This document shows positions 11,640 to 22,784 of a stretch of DNA of 64,000 nucleotides, one piece after another. The stretch spans positions 106,630,043 to 106,694,042 of the forward strand of contig NC_077228.1 in assembly GCF_027887165.1 (NCBI RefSeq), read 5' to 3'. The notes beneath the pieces were generated by a model that saw nothing but the letters and a program-made list of their open reading frames with translations, had not been told where the DNA came from and made no database searches. The translations under genes were made by a program, and so were the position numbers. The stretch's first letter is position 1; each line of letters begins with the position of its first letter. This DNA comes from Monodelphis domestica. Lineage: Eukaryota; Chordata; Mammalia; Didelphimorphia; Didelphidae.

Positions 11640-12265
11640 TTGGCATCTTAAAAACCTTCCTCTTCCTGTGATTGAGGTTTCAGTTCATTTCCTGTCTGAT
11701 TGTTCTCCAATTAGAGATGTCTTGGGGAGAAACTGAATAATGACATCAGAAGGGACATATATTAGTGTGGCCACAACAACAGGAAATCAACTTTTTTGGC
11801 TGATCCAAATCTTCTGCCTAGTTGTTCATTTTGCTTGTGCTTAAGCTTCTACTCTTTCTGGTTCATGCTGGCTGCCTGGCTCAAGTTCTGTGGCATCTAT
11901 TTGGGCTTTGAGGGATTCCATTGACATAGTAGATTTTCTTCAGAGACAGATTAATAAATTAATATTTTAAAACAAAAAATACAGCCTGCAGAGAATTTCA
12001 TTCATTACAGGTCCATGATCAAAGAAGGGTTAAGCATGCGCACGCGCACACACACAACACACACAGAGTGGAGCAATGCTTCTCTTCTGTTGTTCCTATG
12101 TAGGAAAGTGGGAAATGGGGATTAACAAGGCAGATAAAGAGAAAACCAGAGAAGTGAGACAATGGTCTTCAAATCTAAGGAAGCCCATTACAAAGAGAAT
12201 GAAGAACAGTTATTTTCTACCTCTACAAACGAAATAGTGGGAGAAGAGGTGGAGCTGATTTAATA
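11640..12265. other. Intergenic sequence, no gene identified
   Basis: No family is recognised apart from a short cgcgcac/cacaca tract at about 12037-12066. Nothing here supports an exon. Confidence 0.45.
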
Positions 12266-12269
12266 AGAT

Positions 12270-13085
12270 ATGAGTGGTTGTTGTGGTCTACCAGCTCAAT
12301 TTGAAAGAACTCAAAGATATAGCAGCCAAGAAAGCAAATGGAAAACATTAAAAGCCAGGAGTTCTTTTGGGAATAAGGAAGTGGTTATCCTTCTGTATTC
12401 AGGCCTGGTCAGTGTTGTTGTGTGGAGTTGGGTTCAGTTTGGGGTGTCACACTTTAGGGAGACCATGGATGAGCTTGGAGGCCATTCAAAGGAAGGCAAC
12501 CAAGGTAGTAGAAAGCCTTAAAAGGCAATGGAGATCACATGAAGTTACCATCCTTGTGACTCCCCAAACCACTAACCTATAGCTACTGCATCTTCTCCAT
12601 GTAGAATGCAAACTCATTGAGGACAGAGTAGCCTCAAGTGCCTGGTATATTTTTTACTATACTTTTTCATTCATTCATTCAACTAGGGATAATGAAATTG
12701 GATCAGAGAAGAATAGGAAATAAAGGGAAGATAATTCCATCCCCTCCCATGATAATTGTCTTCAAGTTTTTGAAAGGTTATCATTTTGAAGGAGGGTAGA
12801 CTCAAAACTGTCCCAAAAAGTCTTAGTGCAAAGCTTAGACCTGCACAGACTTTTGGGATAATCTATGTGTTGTTTTTCTTTTCTATTTGGCCCAAAGAAC
12901 ACTGAGTTTAAGTGAAAAAGGTTTAAATTTAAGATTAAATTCAGGAAAAAAAATCTCAAAACAATGAAAGCTACCCCAAATTGGAATAGGTTACCTCAGA
13001 AGGCACAGGGTCTATTCCATGCCTACCTGCAACCCATTGGAATACTATAAGGAAAAATTGGAGCACCACTTACACGGTCCATTCT
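12270..13085 (+). mobile_element. L3/CR1-type LINE fragment
   Basis: The block order follows the 3' part of an L3/CR1 element. The blocks are 'gcagccaagaaagcaaatgg', 'attcaggcctggtcagtg', 'gtcacactttagggagacca', 'aaaggaaggcaaccaaggta', 'ttgtcttcaagtttttgaaa' and 'ccccaaattggaataggtta'. About 12570-12740 does not fit the element and may be a later L2-like insertion ('ctcattgaggacagagtag'). High divergence fits a very old mammalian repeat. Confidence 0.6.
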
Positions 13086-13540
13086 AGAAAAATGTTTCTT
13101 AATATGAGTTGAACTGGTGTGTATAGGGTGTTCAGGAAAGACTATCACTTCTGAAATGAGGGTTTGTCTAGCCTTTTTCAGTACTACTCATCCACCTTTG
13201 GTGTAGACACTCAATTATCCCCTGTGACTTCAAGAAATTGTAACACATGCAGAGGTCATACCCTAGTAAAGTCATCTTGGCAGACAGGCTAAACCAGCTT
13301 GGGGTAACTGAGAGGACTCAAACCTGTCAGTGACTTGGGCAGACTATCTACCCTAAGCATTTGAAGATTTGCCCTGGCAGATGAAAATAATTTATTTCAA
13401 CAGCCATGAAAGTAGCTAACTCAGGCACTGTGGAGTGCTTAAAGCTTAGTCAGACATCAAAGAGGTCAAGATCAGCCACTGAGTCCAAGGCCAGTAGTAA
13501 GACTTTTGTCTTACCACTGAAATTGGATGACTGTGGAAAA
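13085..13540. other. Intergenic sequence before a GA tract
   Basis: No recognisable repeat or gene. The open frame at 13406-13648 runs from unique sequence into poly-(Glu-Arg) from the GA tract and is not a gene. Confidence 0.45.
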
Positions 13541-13555
13541 GAGAGAGAAGGAGAG

Positions 13556-13641
<86 letters not shown>
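13541..13641. repeat. (GA)n polypurine tract
   Basis: About 100 bases of almost pure GA. It is the second long mirror-symmetric purine tract of the window. Confidence 0.95.
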
Positions 13642-13645
<4 letters not shown>

Positions 13646-14399
13646 TGACTATGCAACCCTGCCTCACTTGGATCCAATTCACTTGCAAGTCATCACCAAT
13701 GATACCACTGATCCTTTTGGAAAAAACACAGGATGAACAATAACCTTGAAATAACAAGAATTAAGGCCTCTGCTAACTCAAAAATTCTGTCTTAGACTAA
13801 GTATTGTGGTATAAGGAATTTAAGCTACACTGAGGAAAGGACTTACTGTTAAATGGAAAGGAGTTTTCAACACCTGTTTCAGTCTAAATTAAGAGTGTTG
13901 TTCATACACCTCTGGAAAGCATAATCTGGGTTAAACCCTCATCTACATGGAATAGATTAGGCTGAGCCCCATCTGGAGACAAAGGGACAAAGTGGACTCT
14001 TTGCCTGCCCTAGTCAGCTCTTTTGTTGACCTTCAGAATTATTCAGGACCCTAAGTCAGCTACCTTCTAAGGTCTGTTATCTCTCCCATCATATAATCCA
14101 CTATCTACATGAATCCAGGTTTGCAATGGACTGTTCCTAGCAAAGTGTGGGGAGATCACAGGTGGATTGCCTTTGCTGCCACAAAAGAGGTGAACAGAGG
14201 ATGCCAGGTGCCAGTATCTTTGGACAGGGTTGCTGTAAATGAGGACCAGGAAAGAGATTTAGACCCTCAGCTGTCTTTCAGCCTAATCTTCCACTGCTGC
14301 CTAATGGTAACCCTTGGTCTTATCTTTGCCAGAGTTTTTAAGGCTAGTATTTATTTGGTTAGTTGAAATACATGGGTACAAAAGCCTGCTAAAGTAGGA

Positions 14400-14910
14400 A
14401 ATAAGCAGGTTATTAAATTCCCAGAGTTTGATATACAAGTGTAACCACCTGCTCTGGTGAGAATTTGGAAGGTTGGCCATTCTTCCACTTCCTATCTTAA
14501 TGTGTCCCTCCTTAGAATGGGGAACTTCTCTGAGAATCCAGAGGAGGTAACCTAGTCTAGCTAGCTCCCTTCTTCCAAGAATCTCACCCAAAAAGCAGTC
14601 CTGAAGACCCACTCTGGGCCTCTGCTTCCTCCTGGAGGTGTTCCCTGCCATTTTGTCTGAATGATACAATCCAATCCAATCCAATCCAACATGCTTCCTT
14701 TGAATGCCCTAATGCATTACCCCAGAACCACGTATAAGCCCTCTCTGAAGTCAGCCAGCCAGTCTAACAGTAGGCTTACAGTTCAGTGTTTATGCTCCTT
14801 TACTCAATAAAAGGGTTTGTACCCAACTCCTTTCATTTTAATGCTTCAGTTTATAATCTGAACCTTGATTAATCCCACTCTGTTGCTCCTTACACTAACA
14901 CTTAAGCCAG
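14400..14910 (+). mobile_element. Probable solo LTR fossil
   Basis: The layout is LTR-like: three tandem CCAAT units at about 14669-14693, a TATA-like 'cacgtataagccc' about 50 bases further on, then a poly(A) signal in 'actcaataaaagggtttgta' and a U5-like stretch ending near 'ctgttgctccttaca'. Bases 13840-14400 may include degraded internal sequence, but I cannot assign it. Family uncertain, single copy in this window, no internal gene claimed. Boundaries are approximate. Confidence 0.4.
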
Positions 14911-15039
14911 GTCCCCTCTATACCCAGGTACTTAAATTTTTATTAATACTTTTCTTTTTACTTTGAGTTATATGACTTGTACCTAGACAGGACCTTGGAG
15001 GTCTAATACCTTTATGAATATTCTCTCTGGCTGTCCCTG

Positions 15040-15590
15040 AGATCTGGAATACCCTCCCTCCTCCCCTCCAACTAGTGGCCTCCCTGTTGTTGTTGTTCAG
15101 TTGTTTCCATCATATCTGACTTTGTGGCTCCATTTAAATCTTCTTGGCAAAAATACTGTCCTAGTTTGCCCTTTCCTTCACTAGCTCACTTTAAAAATGA
15201 GGAAACAGAGGCAGGCAGGATTGAGTCCTGAGACCAGATCCGAACACAGAAAGAGGAATCTTCCTGACTCCAGTCCCAGCGTTGGAGTCTACTACACCAC
15301 CTAGCTGCCCACTGACCTCCCTGGCTTCGTTTAATTCCCAACTAAAACTGCATCTTCTATGGGAAGCCTTCTCCAACCCCTCTTAATTCCAGTGCTCTCC
15401 TTTTAATTATTTCCTATCTATCTTGTATATAGCTTGCTTCATATCGATTATTTGCTTGCTGTCTCCCCCATTAGATTGTAAGCTTCTTGAGGGCAAGGGC
15501 TGCCTTTTGCCTATCCCCATTGCTTATCGTAGAGCTTGGCACATGGTAAGTACTTAATAAATATGTACTGATTTGAATTGAATTATAAAT
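15040..15590 (+). repeat. L2 LINE 3' end, interrupted by MAR1
   Basis: This is a good L2 3' end: 'ctggaataccctccctcctc', (MAR1), 'ccaactaaaactgcatcttc', 'tcccccattagattgtaagc', 'ttcttgagggcaagggctgc', and terminal 'gtacttaataaatatgtact'. The MAR1 copy at 15086-15310 lies inside it. Repeated 'cctccctg' on both sides of the SINE looks like its target duplication. Confidence 0.85.
15086..15310 (-). mobile_element. MAR1-type CORE-SINE inside L2
   Basis: Reverse-strand, close to full length. The plus strand begins 'ttgttgttgttcagttgttt' (RTE-like tail) and ends at 'accacctagctgccc' (head). It is bordered by tggcctccctg and ctgacctccctg, an imperfect target-site duplication of about 11 bases. Confidence 0.9.
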
Positions 15591-15690
15591 GAGGCCACTA
15601 AGACTAGGAAAGAAAGATTCCATGATTTGCCAAGACTACTCAGGCCCAAGATTCAAACCCGTGGCCTCTGATTCCCTTTGCCCCCTATCA
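15590..15690 (-). repeat. CORE-SINE fragment
   Basis: 'aaatgaggccactaagacta' then 'attcaaacccgtggcctctg' is a reverse-strand MIR/CORE-SINE remnant. The following 15690-16430 shows no gene and only a weak hint of more SINE. Confidence 0.5.
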
Positions 15691-16429
15691 AACTGCTCTT
15701 GTGGGCATGCAGTTTTACAGCACAATCTAAAGATTTCCTACTCTTGGTTTTCTCCTCAACTAAAATATAAACGTCTTCATGTCTGCCAACCCTCCCCGCC
15801 CCCATCTCCTTCTTCATCTTTTCTTCATCCCAGCCCAGTTCCTAATACTGGTAGAAGACTGATTAGGACTTATCTAATGAATCCTGTTGTGTCCTCTATA
15901 CTTGGGCTCAGTCTAACTATGTCTACCTGGGAGCTCCCAGAGAGCAGAGAGTGGCTCTAATCAGACTGAGAGCTCCCTGGAGGAAGAGCCTAAGTCTTCT
16001 TCCCTAATTTCTCTTGAGAAATCATCTCAGGGAACATCGGTACTGGCTTGTTAGACAAAGTAGAGACACTAACCTGAGGCTAGGGTGAAGCCTCTTAATG
16101 CACCCCTCATGTTCCTACTCTTAGGCGCTCTCTACCTCAATCCTAAAGAGGACCTGAGGTCCCTAGGCTCATCAATGGAGTTGAGTTCCACCTCTCCCAG
16201 GGCCTCCATGCCCTCTCCATAAAGTATTCCTTTAATCATACAACCCCTCCACCAGGAAGTTCTTTCTACTGTCTAATTTCAATGTATCTTGCTGCAAAGA
16301 AATATTTAGTGGAGAAATATTCATTTTTAAAAAATTTATTAAGCTCCTCTTGGATATAAAACATTATGCTGAACCCTGATGATGAAATACCAGATACATT
16401 GTAGCACAAACCCTACTCTCATGGCATTT

Positions 16430-16640
16430 GCCATAGAATTGTTACCTTTAATTATATACATATATTATAAATAGATATGAAACTATAATTATAAAATAAA
16501 TACTAAATATATTTAACTGTAAACTATATATAATTCTAAATAAAATGTATACACATATATATATAGCTATAAACAGATAAAGATGTATACATATCTAGAT
16601 ATATCTATATATCCATGTCTATATGTACATATATAAATGT
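16430..16640. repeat. AT-rich TATA-type low-complexity sequence
   Basis: A run of tatata, ataaat and similar units that grades into the tetranucleotide array to its right. Confidence 0.8.
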
Positions 16641-16647
16641 ACATACA

Positions 16648-16693
16648 CATAGATAGATAGAGAGATAGATTGATAAAGAGAGAGATGGATGGG

Positions 16694-16748
<55 letters not shown>

Positions 16749-16775
16749 AGACAGAGGTAGATGGATAGATGGATG

Positions 16776-16829
<54 letters not shown>

Positions 16830-16830
16830 T
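16648..16830. repeat. Compound (GATA)n-(GACA)n microsatellite
   Basis: GATA units run to about 16747 with variant gatg/gggt units. They are followed by ggat units and a clean GACA array at about 16783-16830. The large reverse-strand frames with repeated Ser-Ile-Tyr-Leu and Ser-Val-Cys-Leu are repeat products. Confidence 0.95.
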
Positions 16831-17104
16831 AAAACTAATGCAAGGGAAGTGACATAGGTGCAAAGAAAAGATCCAGGCAAAATATAATGAGAAATTTAAC
16901 AAGGGTGAGACCATTTTCACTTGAGGGTCAGAGAAAACTTCAGGAGGAAGCACCTGGGCTCTGAAAGGATTTCAAAAGCCAGAATTGGGGAGTAGGGTTA
17001 CGAGGTTGTGTTAGTACAGGGTAAAGGAGGGGAGGGGCTGGAGAAGCAGGAGATTATGAAAACAAACATGGAGAATAACTGTACAGATCTATTTAATTTT
17101 CAGA

Positions 17105-17330
17105 TGGATAAAATGAGAGGTGTCAAACTCATGGCCATCAACAATACTCTTAAGTGCTGTTGAAATCAGATTAAAATGTAATTGGGAGATATTTAACAAA
17201 TTAATAAAAATACAGGGGATGTAAATAGTGACATGTGCTCTTCTAAATCAATATTCAAGAGGCAGGGATACAGATGTACAGTTTACTGGCCCCCATTTCT
17301 ACTGGAGTCTGACACCACTTGACCACTGAC
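17105..17330. mobile_element. Non-autonomous hAT (Charlie-like) element
   Basis: The ends 'aggtgtcaaactcatgg' and 'ggagtctgacaccac' are inverted copies of each other. The interior, for example 'attaaaatgtaattgggaga' and 'aacaaattaataaaaataca', matches a miniature hAT family I remember as common in marsupials. There is no transposase. I could not fix the 8-base target duplication. Confidence 0.65.
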
Positions 17331-17514
17331 TTCCCCAATTCTGAGGTTCCATGATCTAATGAAAGGTCATCTAGTTCACAGGAATATAGGACCATTGGAT
17401 TTACAGCTAGGAGGGAGGTCCTTTCAATTCCAGGGATTGCTCCAAAGAGGTAAAGAAGATAAATTTGTCTTTCCCTTTCCAAAGTCTCCAGGGAATGATG
17501 GGGCTCCTATGATG

Positions 17515-17725
17515 TCAATACCCTCATCCAATGGAAAAAGGCATTACATTTGGAGTCAGAGGTCCTGGGTTCAAATCTTACTTCTGATATTTACTACCTG
17601 TATGGCTTTGGGCAAGAGACTTTACCTCCCTGGAGAAGCCTATTTCTTCATCTATAAAATTAGGAAGTAGGCTACATGGTCTCTGAGGCCCCTTCCAACC
17701 CTAGATTTATTAACCAATGATTTTA
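17515..17725 (+). repeat. CORE-SINE (Mon-1/MIR type)
   Basis: Complete order: 'tggagtcagaggtcctgggt', 'tgggcaagagactttacctc', 'ttcttcatctataaaattag', 'ggtctctgaggccccttcca'. Confidence 0.8.
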
Positions 17726-18615
17726 TAAACTGCTAGCCTCCTCATGTCCTCACCACCCACCTTCTATGCCAGGTGCCCAACAGGCCATAATAGAGATAGG
17801 CCACCAGTTTGGGATGCTGTCACTGCCCTTACCCTTTAAGCCTGATCTCTGTTTTGGGAATTGGGAAAGGTTTTAGGTGGTGGTATAATTTTAAACCCCA
17901 GCTCTCCTTCCCACTCTACTGTCCAAGATCTCCATGGCTAGACCAGCCAGGCTCCCATCCTCCCAGATAACTCCATCCACACTTTGGTGCAGAGTCTGAT
18001 ATAGATCATGGATGATTCTGTTTATTGGTCTTTTCTCTCTCCCTGGGGGGAGGGGGGGGGTGTAGCAGAGAGTATGTGATTCCTCAATTCCTCCTCCACC
18101 ACCTCCCTATCTAAGGTTCCTGAAGATCATTGCTAAAGACTTTTGCCCAGTAAGTGTGGGGATCTGGGACGAAATCATTCTGATTTTGTTTTTAAGTGCC
18201 TTTTTAACTGCCATCAAAAGCAGCTTCTAGAGAATATATTATTGATAGCTATTAAAATGAAAGGTGGGGTAAAGGCTAGGATATCTCCATTCTATTCTCC
18301 TGAGGCTGCCCAGTTGGGCCAACTAGCTTCCCTTCCCTCAGGGCCTGGCCTCTCTCCTTTAGCAACTTTATGCTTTTCTTTCCTTCTAGTCTTCAAGCCT
18401 AACGCCTTCTCATCCTGTTTTCTTTTTCTTCCTCCTCTTTTTCTCCCCCTGCCTTCTCATTTTCTCTGCTTTCCTCCTCCTACCTTCCTACTTCATCTTT
18501 GCTCATAGTTCATTTTTACTCCCTCCTCCTTTCTTTAGCTACCCACACTTAGTTTTTGCTTTCTTTTTCTCTTCCCCTCCCTTATCTTTCAATTTATCCC
18601 TGGGGTTTTTTCTGC
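17726..18615. other. Unique-looking sequence with G-run and pyrimidine-rich stretch
   Basis: This holds a G-rich run at about 18043-18060 and a pyrimidine-rich stretch at about 18370-18600. No exon can be supported. The 121-codon frame at 18143-18508 ends in Phe/Leu/Pro-rich translation of the pyrimidine tract. Confidence 0.45.
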
Positions 18616-18619
18616 ATTG

Positions 18620-18750
18620 ATTTACTAGAATTTTAGTGCTAGAAAAAACCTTAAAGCTCATCCAAATCCCTCATTTTACAGATGAGGAAACAGACTCAGA
18701 GAGGCAGAACTAGGATTTAAACCCAGGGTTCCTCCCCACTCCATCCTATA
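18620..18750 (-). repeat. CORE-SINE fragment
   Basis: 'ctcattttacagatgaggaa' and 'taggatttaaacccagggtt' mark a reverse-strand CORE-SINE. The next 640 bases (18750-19389) show nothing recognisable. Confidence 0.7.
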
Positions 18751-19389
18751 TCTTAATGCATTTTTCTGTTGCTATTGTTTTGACTTACCCTCTTTAATTC
18801 TCAAGCAATTGGAGCTCAATCCAGTTTGGAGATCTGTCCTTAACAGTCCATAAATTTTTCCCATTGTTGTATTCAGAATCTCATCATCTTTGACCACTGG
18901 AAAGTCTTCTTCGGCATTTAACCTCCATCTCACATGAAAACACTGAAGCTTCACTTGAACAGTGCCCAAAGTGGTGTAAAGTACCTCCTGTGTCTGTAAG
19001 AAGGCAACTCTCAGGAATCTCTGTCCCCTGCTTTCTCCAACCCTTCCCACCTTCCTTCACCCATCCCTGTTGGGTACCATAAAAATCTTTATAATTGTAA
19101 ATCCCCTGGAGATGAACTCATAAATAACAGCCCATTCCTCTTGTTAGGGACAAAAAGCAATTCTATTATTGTGGAAGTGGAATTGTGGAAGAATGATGAG
19201 TGATAAGAATCATTGATCTCTTTCTGCACTCTCTTCCCTGGTCTCTTCCTTTTTCTCAGTCATCTCTCCATTCTCTTGACCAATAAGAGAAAGAAAAAGG
19301 ATGGAGAGGAGAAAGGACACTGTGAGATCCCTGATTCTCCAGAGGTTACTACATCAGAAGGAAATCTTATATAGCCCCAAAAGTCTAAA

Positions 19390-19617
19390 ACAGATTTCTC
19401 AAAATATGGTCTCAGGAACATCAAAGACCCTTCGGCAGGGGGCAGGGGGGGTCATAAAGCCAAAATTATTTTTATAAAAATGCTAAAATGTGTTCATTTC
19501 TAGGATGATCAACACCAATAGATATATATTCTATATAAACAAAATATCTTGAGGGATGGGAGAATTCAATCATTTTTAAGAATAAAGAAGACAAGGTAAA
19601 AAAGTTGGAGATTTGCT
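19390..19617. mobile_element. Non-autonomous hAT element with 8-base target duplication
   Basis: Internal blocks 'caaaatatggtctcaggaac', 'aaaattatttttataaaaat' and 'tctatataaacaaaatatct' match a miniature hAT family of the MER58/Charlie kind. The ends form an imperfect inverted repeat ('cagatttctcaa' and 'ttggagatttgc'). Flanks agtctaaa (19382-19389) and agtctaat (19618-19625) match at 7 of 8 bases, the hAT target-site length. No transposase. Confidence 0.6.
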
Positions 19618-19714
19618 AGTCTAATTCGTTGTCTCCTAATGAATATAACAGTAGTTCATCTTACATAAGAATTCATGGGGGGGGGGGCGGGAATGCCAAC
19701 AATTCACATTTGGG

Positions 19715-19865
19715 AAGTTTTTTTTTTTTAGTTTACAAAGAGTTTCCCTATTTCACAGATGGGAAACTAAGGCTTCTGGAGGCAAAATACTTGGTCATAG
19801 GCCCACAAACAATAGATTTATAATTAAGTCCTTAGCTCCTAAAACCAGTGTTCTTTCTACTACTT
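19715..19865 (-). repeat. CORE-SINE fragment
   Basis: 'ttacaaagagtttccctatt', 'cacagatgggaaactaaggc' and 'gttctttctactac' follow a reverse CORE-SINE. A G-run lies just left at about 19675-19691. Bases 19866-20600 have no recognised feature. Confidence 0.6.
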
Positions 19866-20599
19866 GATTTTGTTTCTCAAAAATCTAATACCTCTTCTGT
19901 TGGGGCAAGAAGGTATATCAAAAGGGTACTGGAATACAGTCCTCATTCCTTCCAATATTAACCTGACAGATCTTGGGAAAATGATTTCACCTAGCCTGCT
20001 ATCAGTTTTCCCATCTGTGAAATGGAAACTTTGCTGTATGCCCTGCCAAGGCAGTATTATTGGTTTTGCTTTTATTGTGATCATTATTTCTGGAGTGGTC
20101 TGCCAGTTCTGACTCTTTTCCCCCATTCCTATCTCATACACCCCTCACTCTAACTCCCTTGGTTAGGTTGCAGGACTAAAAGAAGGTATCTGTAATTAGT
20201 TGCAAAGATTATTCCTTGACCTCCCACCATTACTCAGAACCCACTTTTTCTCTTTATCAGAGCCTTAATCAGGGTCCCAGATACTAGCCATATCCCCAAG
20301 TGAGATGGACAGTCAGGGACACTAGGTTGGCTTAAATATTACCTTGACGTTAGATAATACCAAGCCTGGACCCATAATGAAGGCATATTTGATCTGTCAC
20401 TCCTCCTTGAAAGTGGGGTGGGAGTGGGGAAGAAGGAGAAGATTGGAAAAAACACCTTCTTTCATCAGCCCTCAGCTTGGTGGGAAGCTAAGGACCACCC
20501 ATGGGCTATCTCTCCAAAGATCCCCAGGACAGAAAGTTTCCTTCTTTTCCACTTTCCACATTCAATCAATTAATATAAATAAGTCTGATTAACTTGATT

Positions 20600-21170
20600 C
20601 TCCTCCAATGAGATCTCTTGTCTCCATCCCCTTTTCTCCACTCATCAGACCATCGTCCTAGTTCAGTACCTTATTCTCTCTCACTGAGACTACTGCAGTA
20701 GCTTTCAAATCGTTCTCCTGCCTCCATTCAGTCCCCTCCCCAATCCAATCTCCACACAGGCACCAAATTAAGATTCCTATAGCACCAAGATAACATTATT
20801 ACTCTCCTACCCACTATTGACTCATAATTGCCTCTTGGATGAACTCTGGCTTTTGAAGTCTTTCGCCATCTGCCTTCAAACTATTTTTCTACACTGATTC
20901 TACATTGGTCCCCATCATGTACTCTACTCTCTAGCCAAACAGGCCTACTTGATCTCCATGCTTGAAATTCCATCTCCTGCCTCCTTATCTTTCCATGGCG
21001 GTTCCCCATATGCTCTCCATCTTCATCTCTGTCTCCTGGAAACTCTAACTCAACATCTGTATAGTTGTTGACATTTTTGACTTTTATCCTTCCCTCTCTC
21101 TCACACACACAAAGATACAGCCTATAGTCCATTGTAAGTGATCAATAAGTGCTTATTCAATTAAATTGCT
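20600..21170 (+). repeat. L2 LINE fragment
   Basis: 'gagactactgcagtagcttt', 'aagtctttcgccatctgcct' and 'cttgaaattccatctcctgc' are in the order of the L2 region upstream of the 3' terminus. The terminus appears as 'gtgatcaataagtgcttatt' near 21140. Confidence 0.5.
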
Positions 21171-21249
21171 TCTCTTTCCCCACTATCTCCTTAGGAGGAA
21201 AAACTCTCCAGAACTCTTCCTTTCCTTTCTCTTGGCTCCAGACAGAGCT

Positions 21250-21440
21250 GTATTAGAGAGATAGAAAAAGGGAGGTGAGAGGAAGAAGGGGAGAGAGAAG
21301 TGGGGAGAGATGGGAGACAGAGAGAGAGAGACAGGGAGAGAGAGAGAAAGACAGAGAGAAGGGGGGGAGAGAGAGAGAGAAACAGAGACAGAGAGAGACA
21401 AAGAGAGACAGAGGGAGAGAGGGAGAGAGGGGAGAGACAT
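21250..21440. repeat. GA-rich purine tract
   Basis: Imperfect gagaga, gacaga and ggggga units over 190 bases. The Leu/Ser-rich reverse frames and the Arg/Glu-rich forward frame are repeat products. Confidence 0.9.
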
Positions 21441-21477
21441 AGATAAAGAACCCTACCCCCTACCCAAAGAACGCAGG

Positions 21478-21605
21478 CAGTATTCTCATTTTGTAGATGA
21501 AGAAACTCTCCTCCAGAGACACACATGACTAGAAAGTGTCTGAGACAGGATTTGAATGGAGCTCATTTGACTCCAAGCCCAGGACCTTATCTATTGTATT
21601 ACATA
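21478..21605 (-). repeat. CORE-SINE fragment
   Basis: 'attctcattttgtagatgaa' then 'agtgtctgagacaggatttg' is a reverse-strand CORE-SINE. Confidence 0.65.
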
Positions 21606-21639
21606 TCCCCTTTGACTTCTGCTACCAGCCCCCCTGGGG

Positions 21640-21930
21640 CCTCATAATCTCATATCTCCAATGCCTGAAAGTCTCCAAATGAATCTTTCTGCTCCCAATA
21701 TCTCCCTTCTCCAGCCATCTTGTGCATTTGGGTCAGGACAGTCTTCCTAAAGGGATGTCCTAGAACACTGCTTTCATTGAATTATTCTCCTATTTAAAGA
21801 CCTTTGATAGCTCCCTACTGCCATTGGAAGGAAATCAGATAACCCAATATTCAAATCTCAGTTCATACTCTTGTCTCTTTTCTGAAATTGCTACTGACCA
21901 CCCTGTTCTGTCTTTCTTTCCCTTTGCCTA
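21640..21930 (+). repeat. L2 LINE fragment
   Basis: 'gacagtcttcctaaaggg', 'attattctcctatttaaaga' and 'atagctccctactgccattg' follow L2 sequence upstream of its 3' end. Confidence 0.5.
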
Positions 21931-22106
21931 GCTGCCATTGAAGATCAAGGGCAGACGGGAGAACAAGGTATCAGGCTTGAAAATTGCTTCCCAGCATCCA
22001 ACCCCTAAAACTTTTAGAAAAATTATGACTTTAAAAAGAAAGAAGAAATTTTAGAGGAGAGATAGTTCCCCTGCATACCAAGAGAGATGAGTTGCTTCAG
22101 GAAATT

Positions 22107-22165
22107 TTTGTGGGAACAATAATAATGATGATGATGATGATGATGATGATAATGATGATTATAAT
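22107..22165. repeat. (GAT)n microsatellite
   Basis: About 60 bases of gat/aat units directly before a SINE. Confidence 0.9.
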
Positions 22166-22424
22166 GATAACATTTAAGGTTTGCAAAGGTGGCATAGGAG
22201 ATAGAGTGCTGAGTCTAGAGCTAGGATGAGCTCAGATGTGAATCCAGCCTCAGATAATCACTAGGATGTGCACCCTGGGCAAGTCACTTAACCTCTGTTT
22301 GCCTCAGGTTTTTTTTCCACATCTGGAATAGTAACATAATAATAGCATCTATCTAATAATAGCACAATCAGGGTACTTGTAAGGCTCAAATGAGATAATA
22401 ATTTTTTTAAAAAGCATGGCACAA

Positions 22425-22784
22425 ATTTGGAACTATGCCCAAAGGGCGACAAAAGAATATCTACCCTTTGATCCAGCCATAGCACTGCTGGGTCTGTACC
22501 CCAAAGAGATAATGGACAAAAAGACTTGTACAAAAATATTCATAGCTGCGCTCTTTGTGGTGGCCCAAAACTGGAAAACGAGGGGATGCCCATCAATTGG
22601 GGAATGGCTGAGCAAATTGTGGTATCTGTTGGTGATGGAATACTATTGTGCTAAAAGGAATAATAAAGTGGAGGAGTTCCATGGAGACTGGAACAACCTC
22701 CAGGAAGTGATGCAGAGCGAGAGGAGCAGAACCAGGAGAACATTGTACACCGAGACTAATACACTGTGGTATAAGAGAACATAA
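22425..22784 (+). pseudogene. L1 ORF2 C-terminal fragment (truncated)
   Basis: The encoded segment contains 'FDPAIALLGLYPKEI', 'CTKIFIAALFVVAQNW', 'CPSIGEWLSKLWYLLVMEYY' and ends '..TLWYKRT'. These align by eye with the C-terminal domain of human L1 ORF2p (FDPAIPLLGIYPK.., CPT..EW..K.W.IYTMEYY). This is the extreme C-terminus beyond the reverse transcriptase. The endonuclease and reverse transcriptase domains are missing because of 5' truncation, and the apparent ATG at 22416 lies in host DNA, so it is not a gene. Confidence 0.9.

Noticed and set aside
13406-13757. Frames rich in Glu-Arg or Ser-Leu on both strands
   Set aside because: They run through a pure GA tract; no protein features outside it.
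14109-14366. 85-codon frame with a hydrophobic end near an LTR-like sequence
   Set aside because: It could be a retroviral remnant by position, but no family motif was recognised, so no gene is claimed.
16648-16830. Regular tandem repeats considered as a CRISPR array
   Set aside because: Units are 4 bases without spacers; the window is vertebrate DNA.
16567-16953. 128-codon frame with Ser-Ile-Tyr-Leu repeats
   Set aside because: Antisense translation of GATA/GACA arrays.
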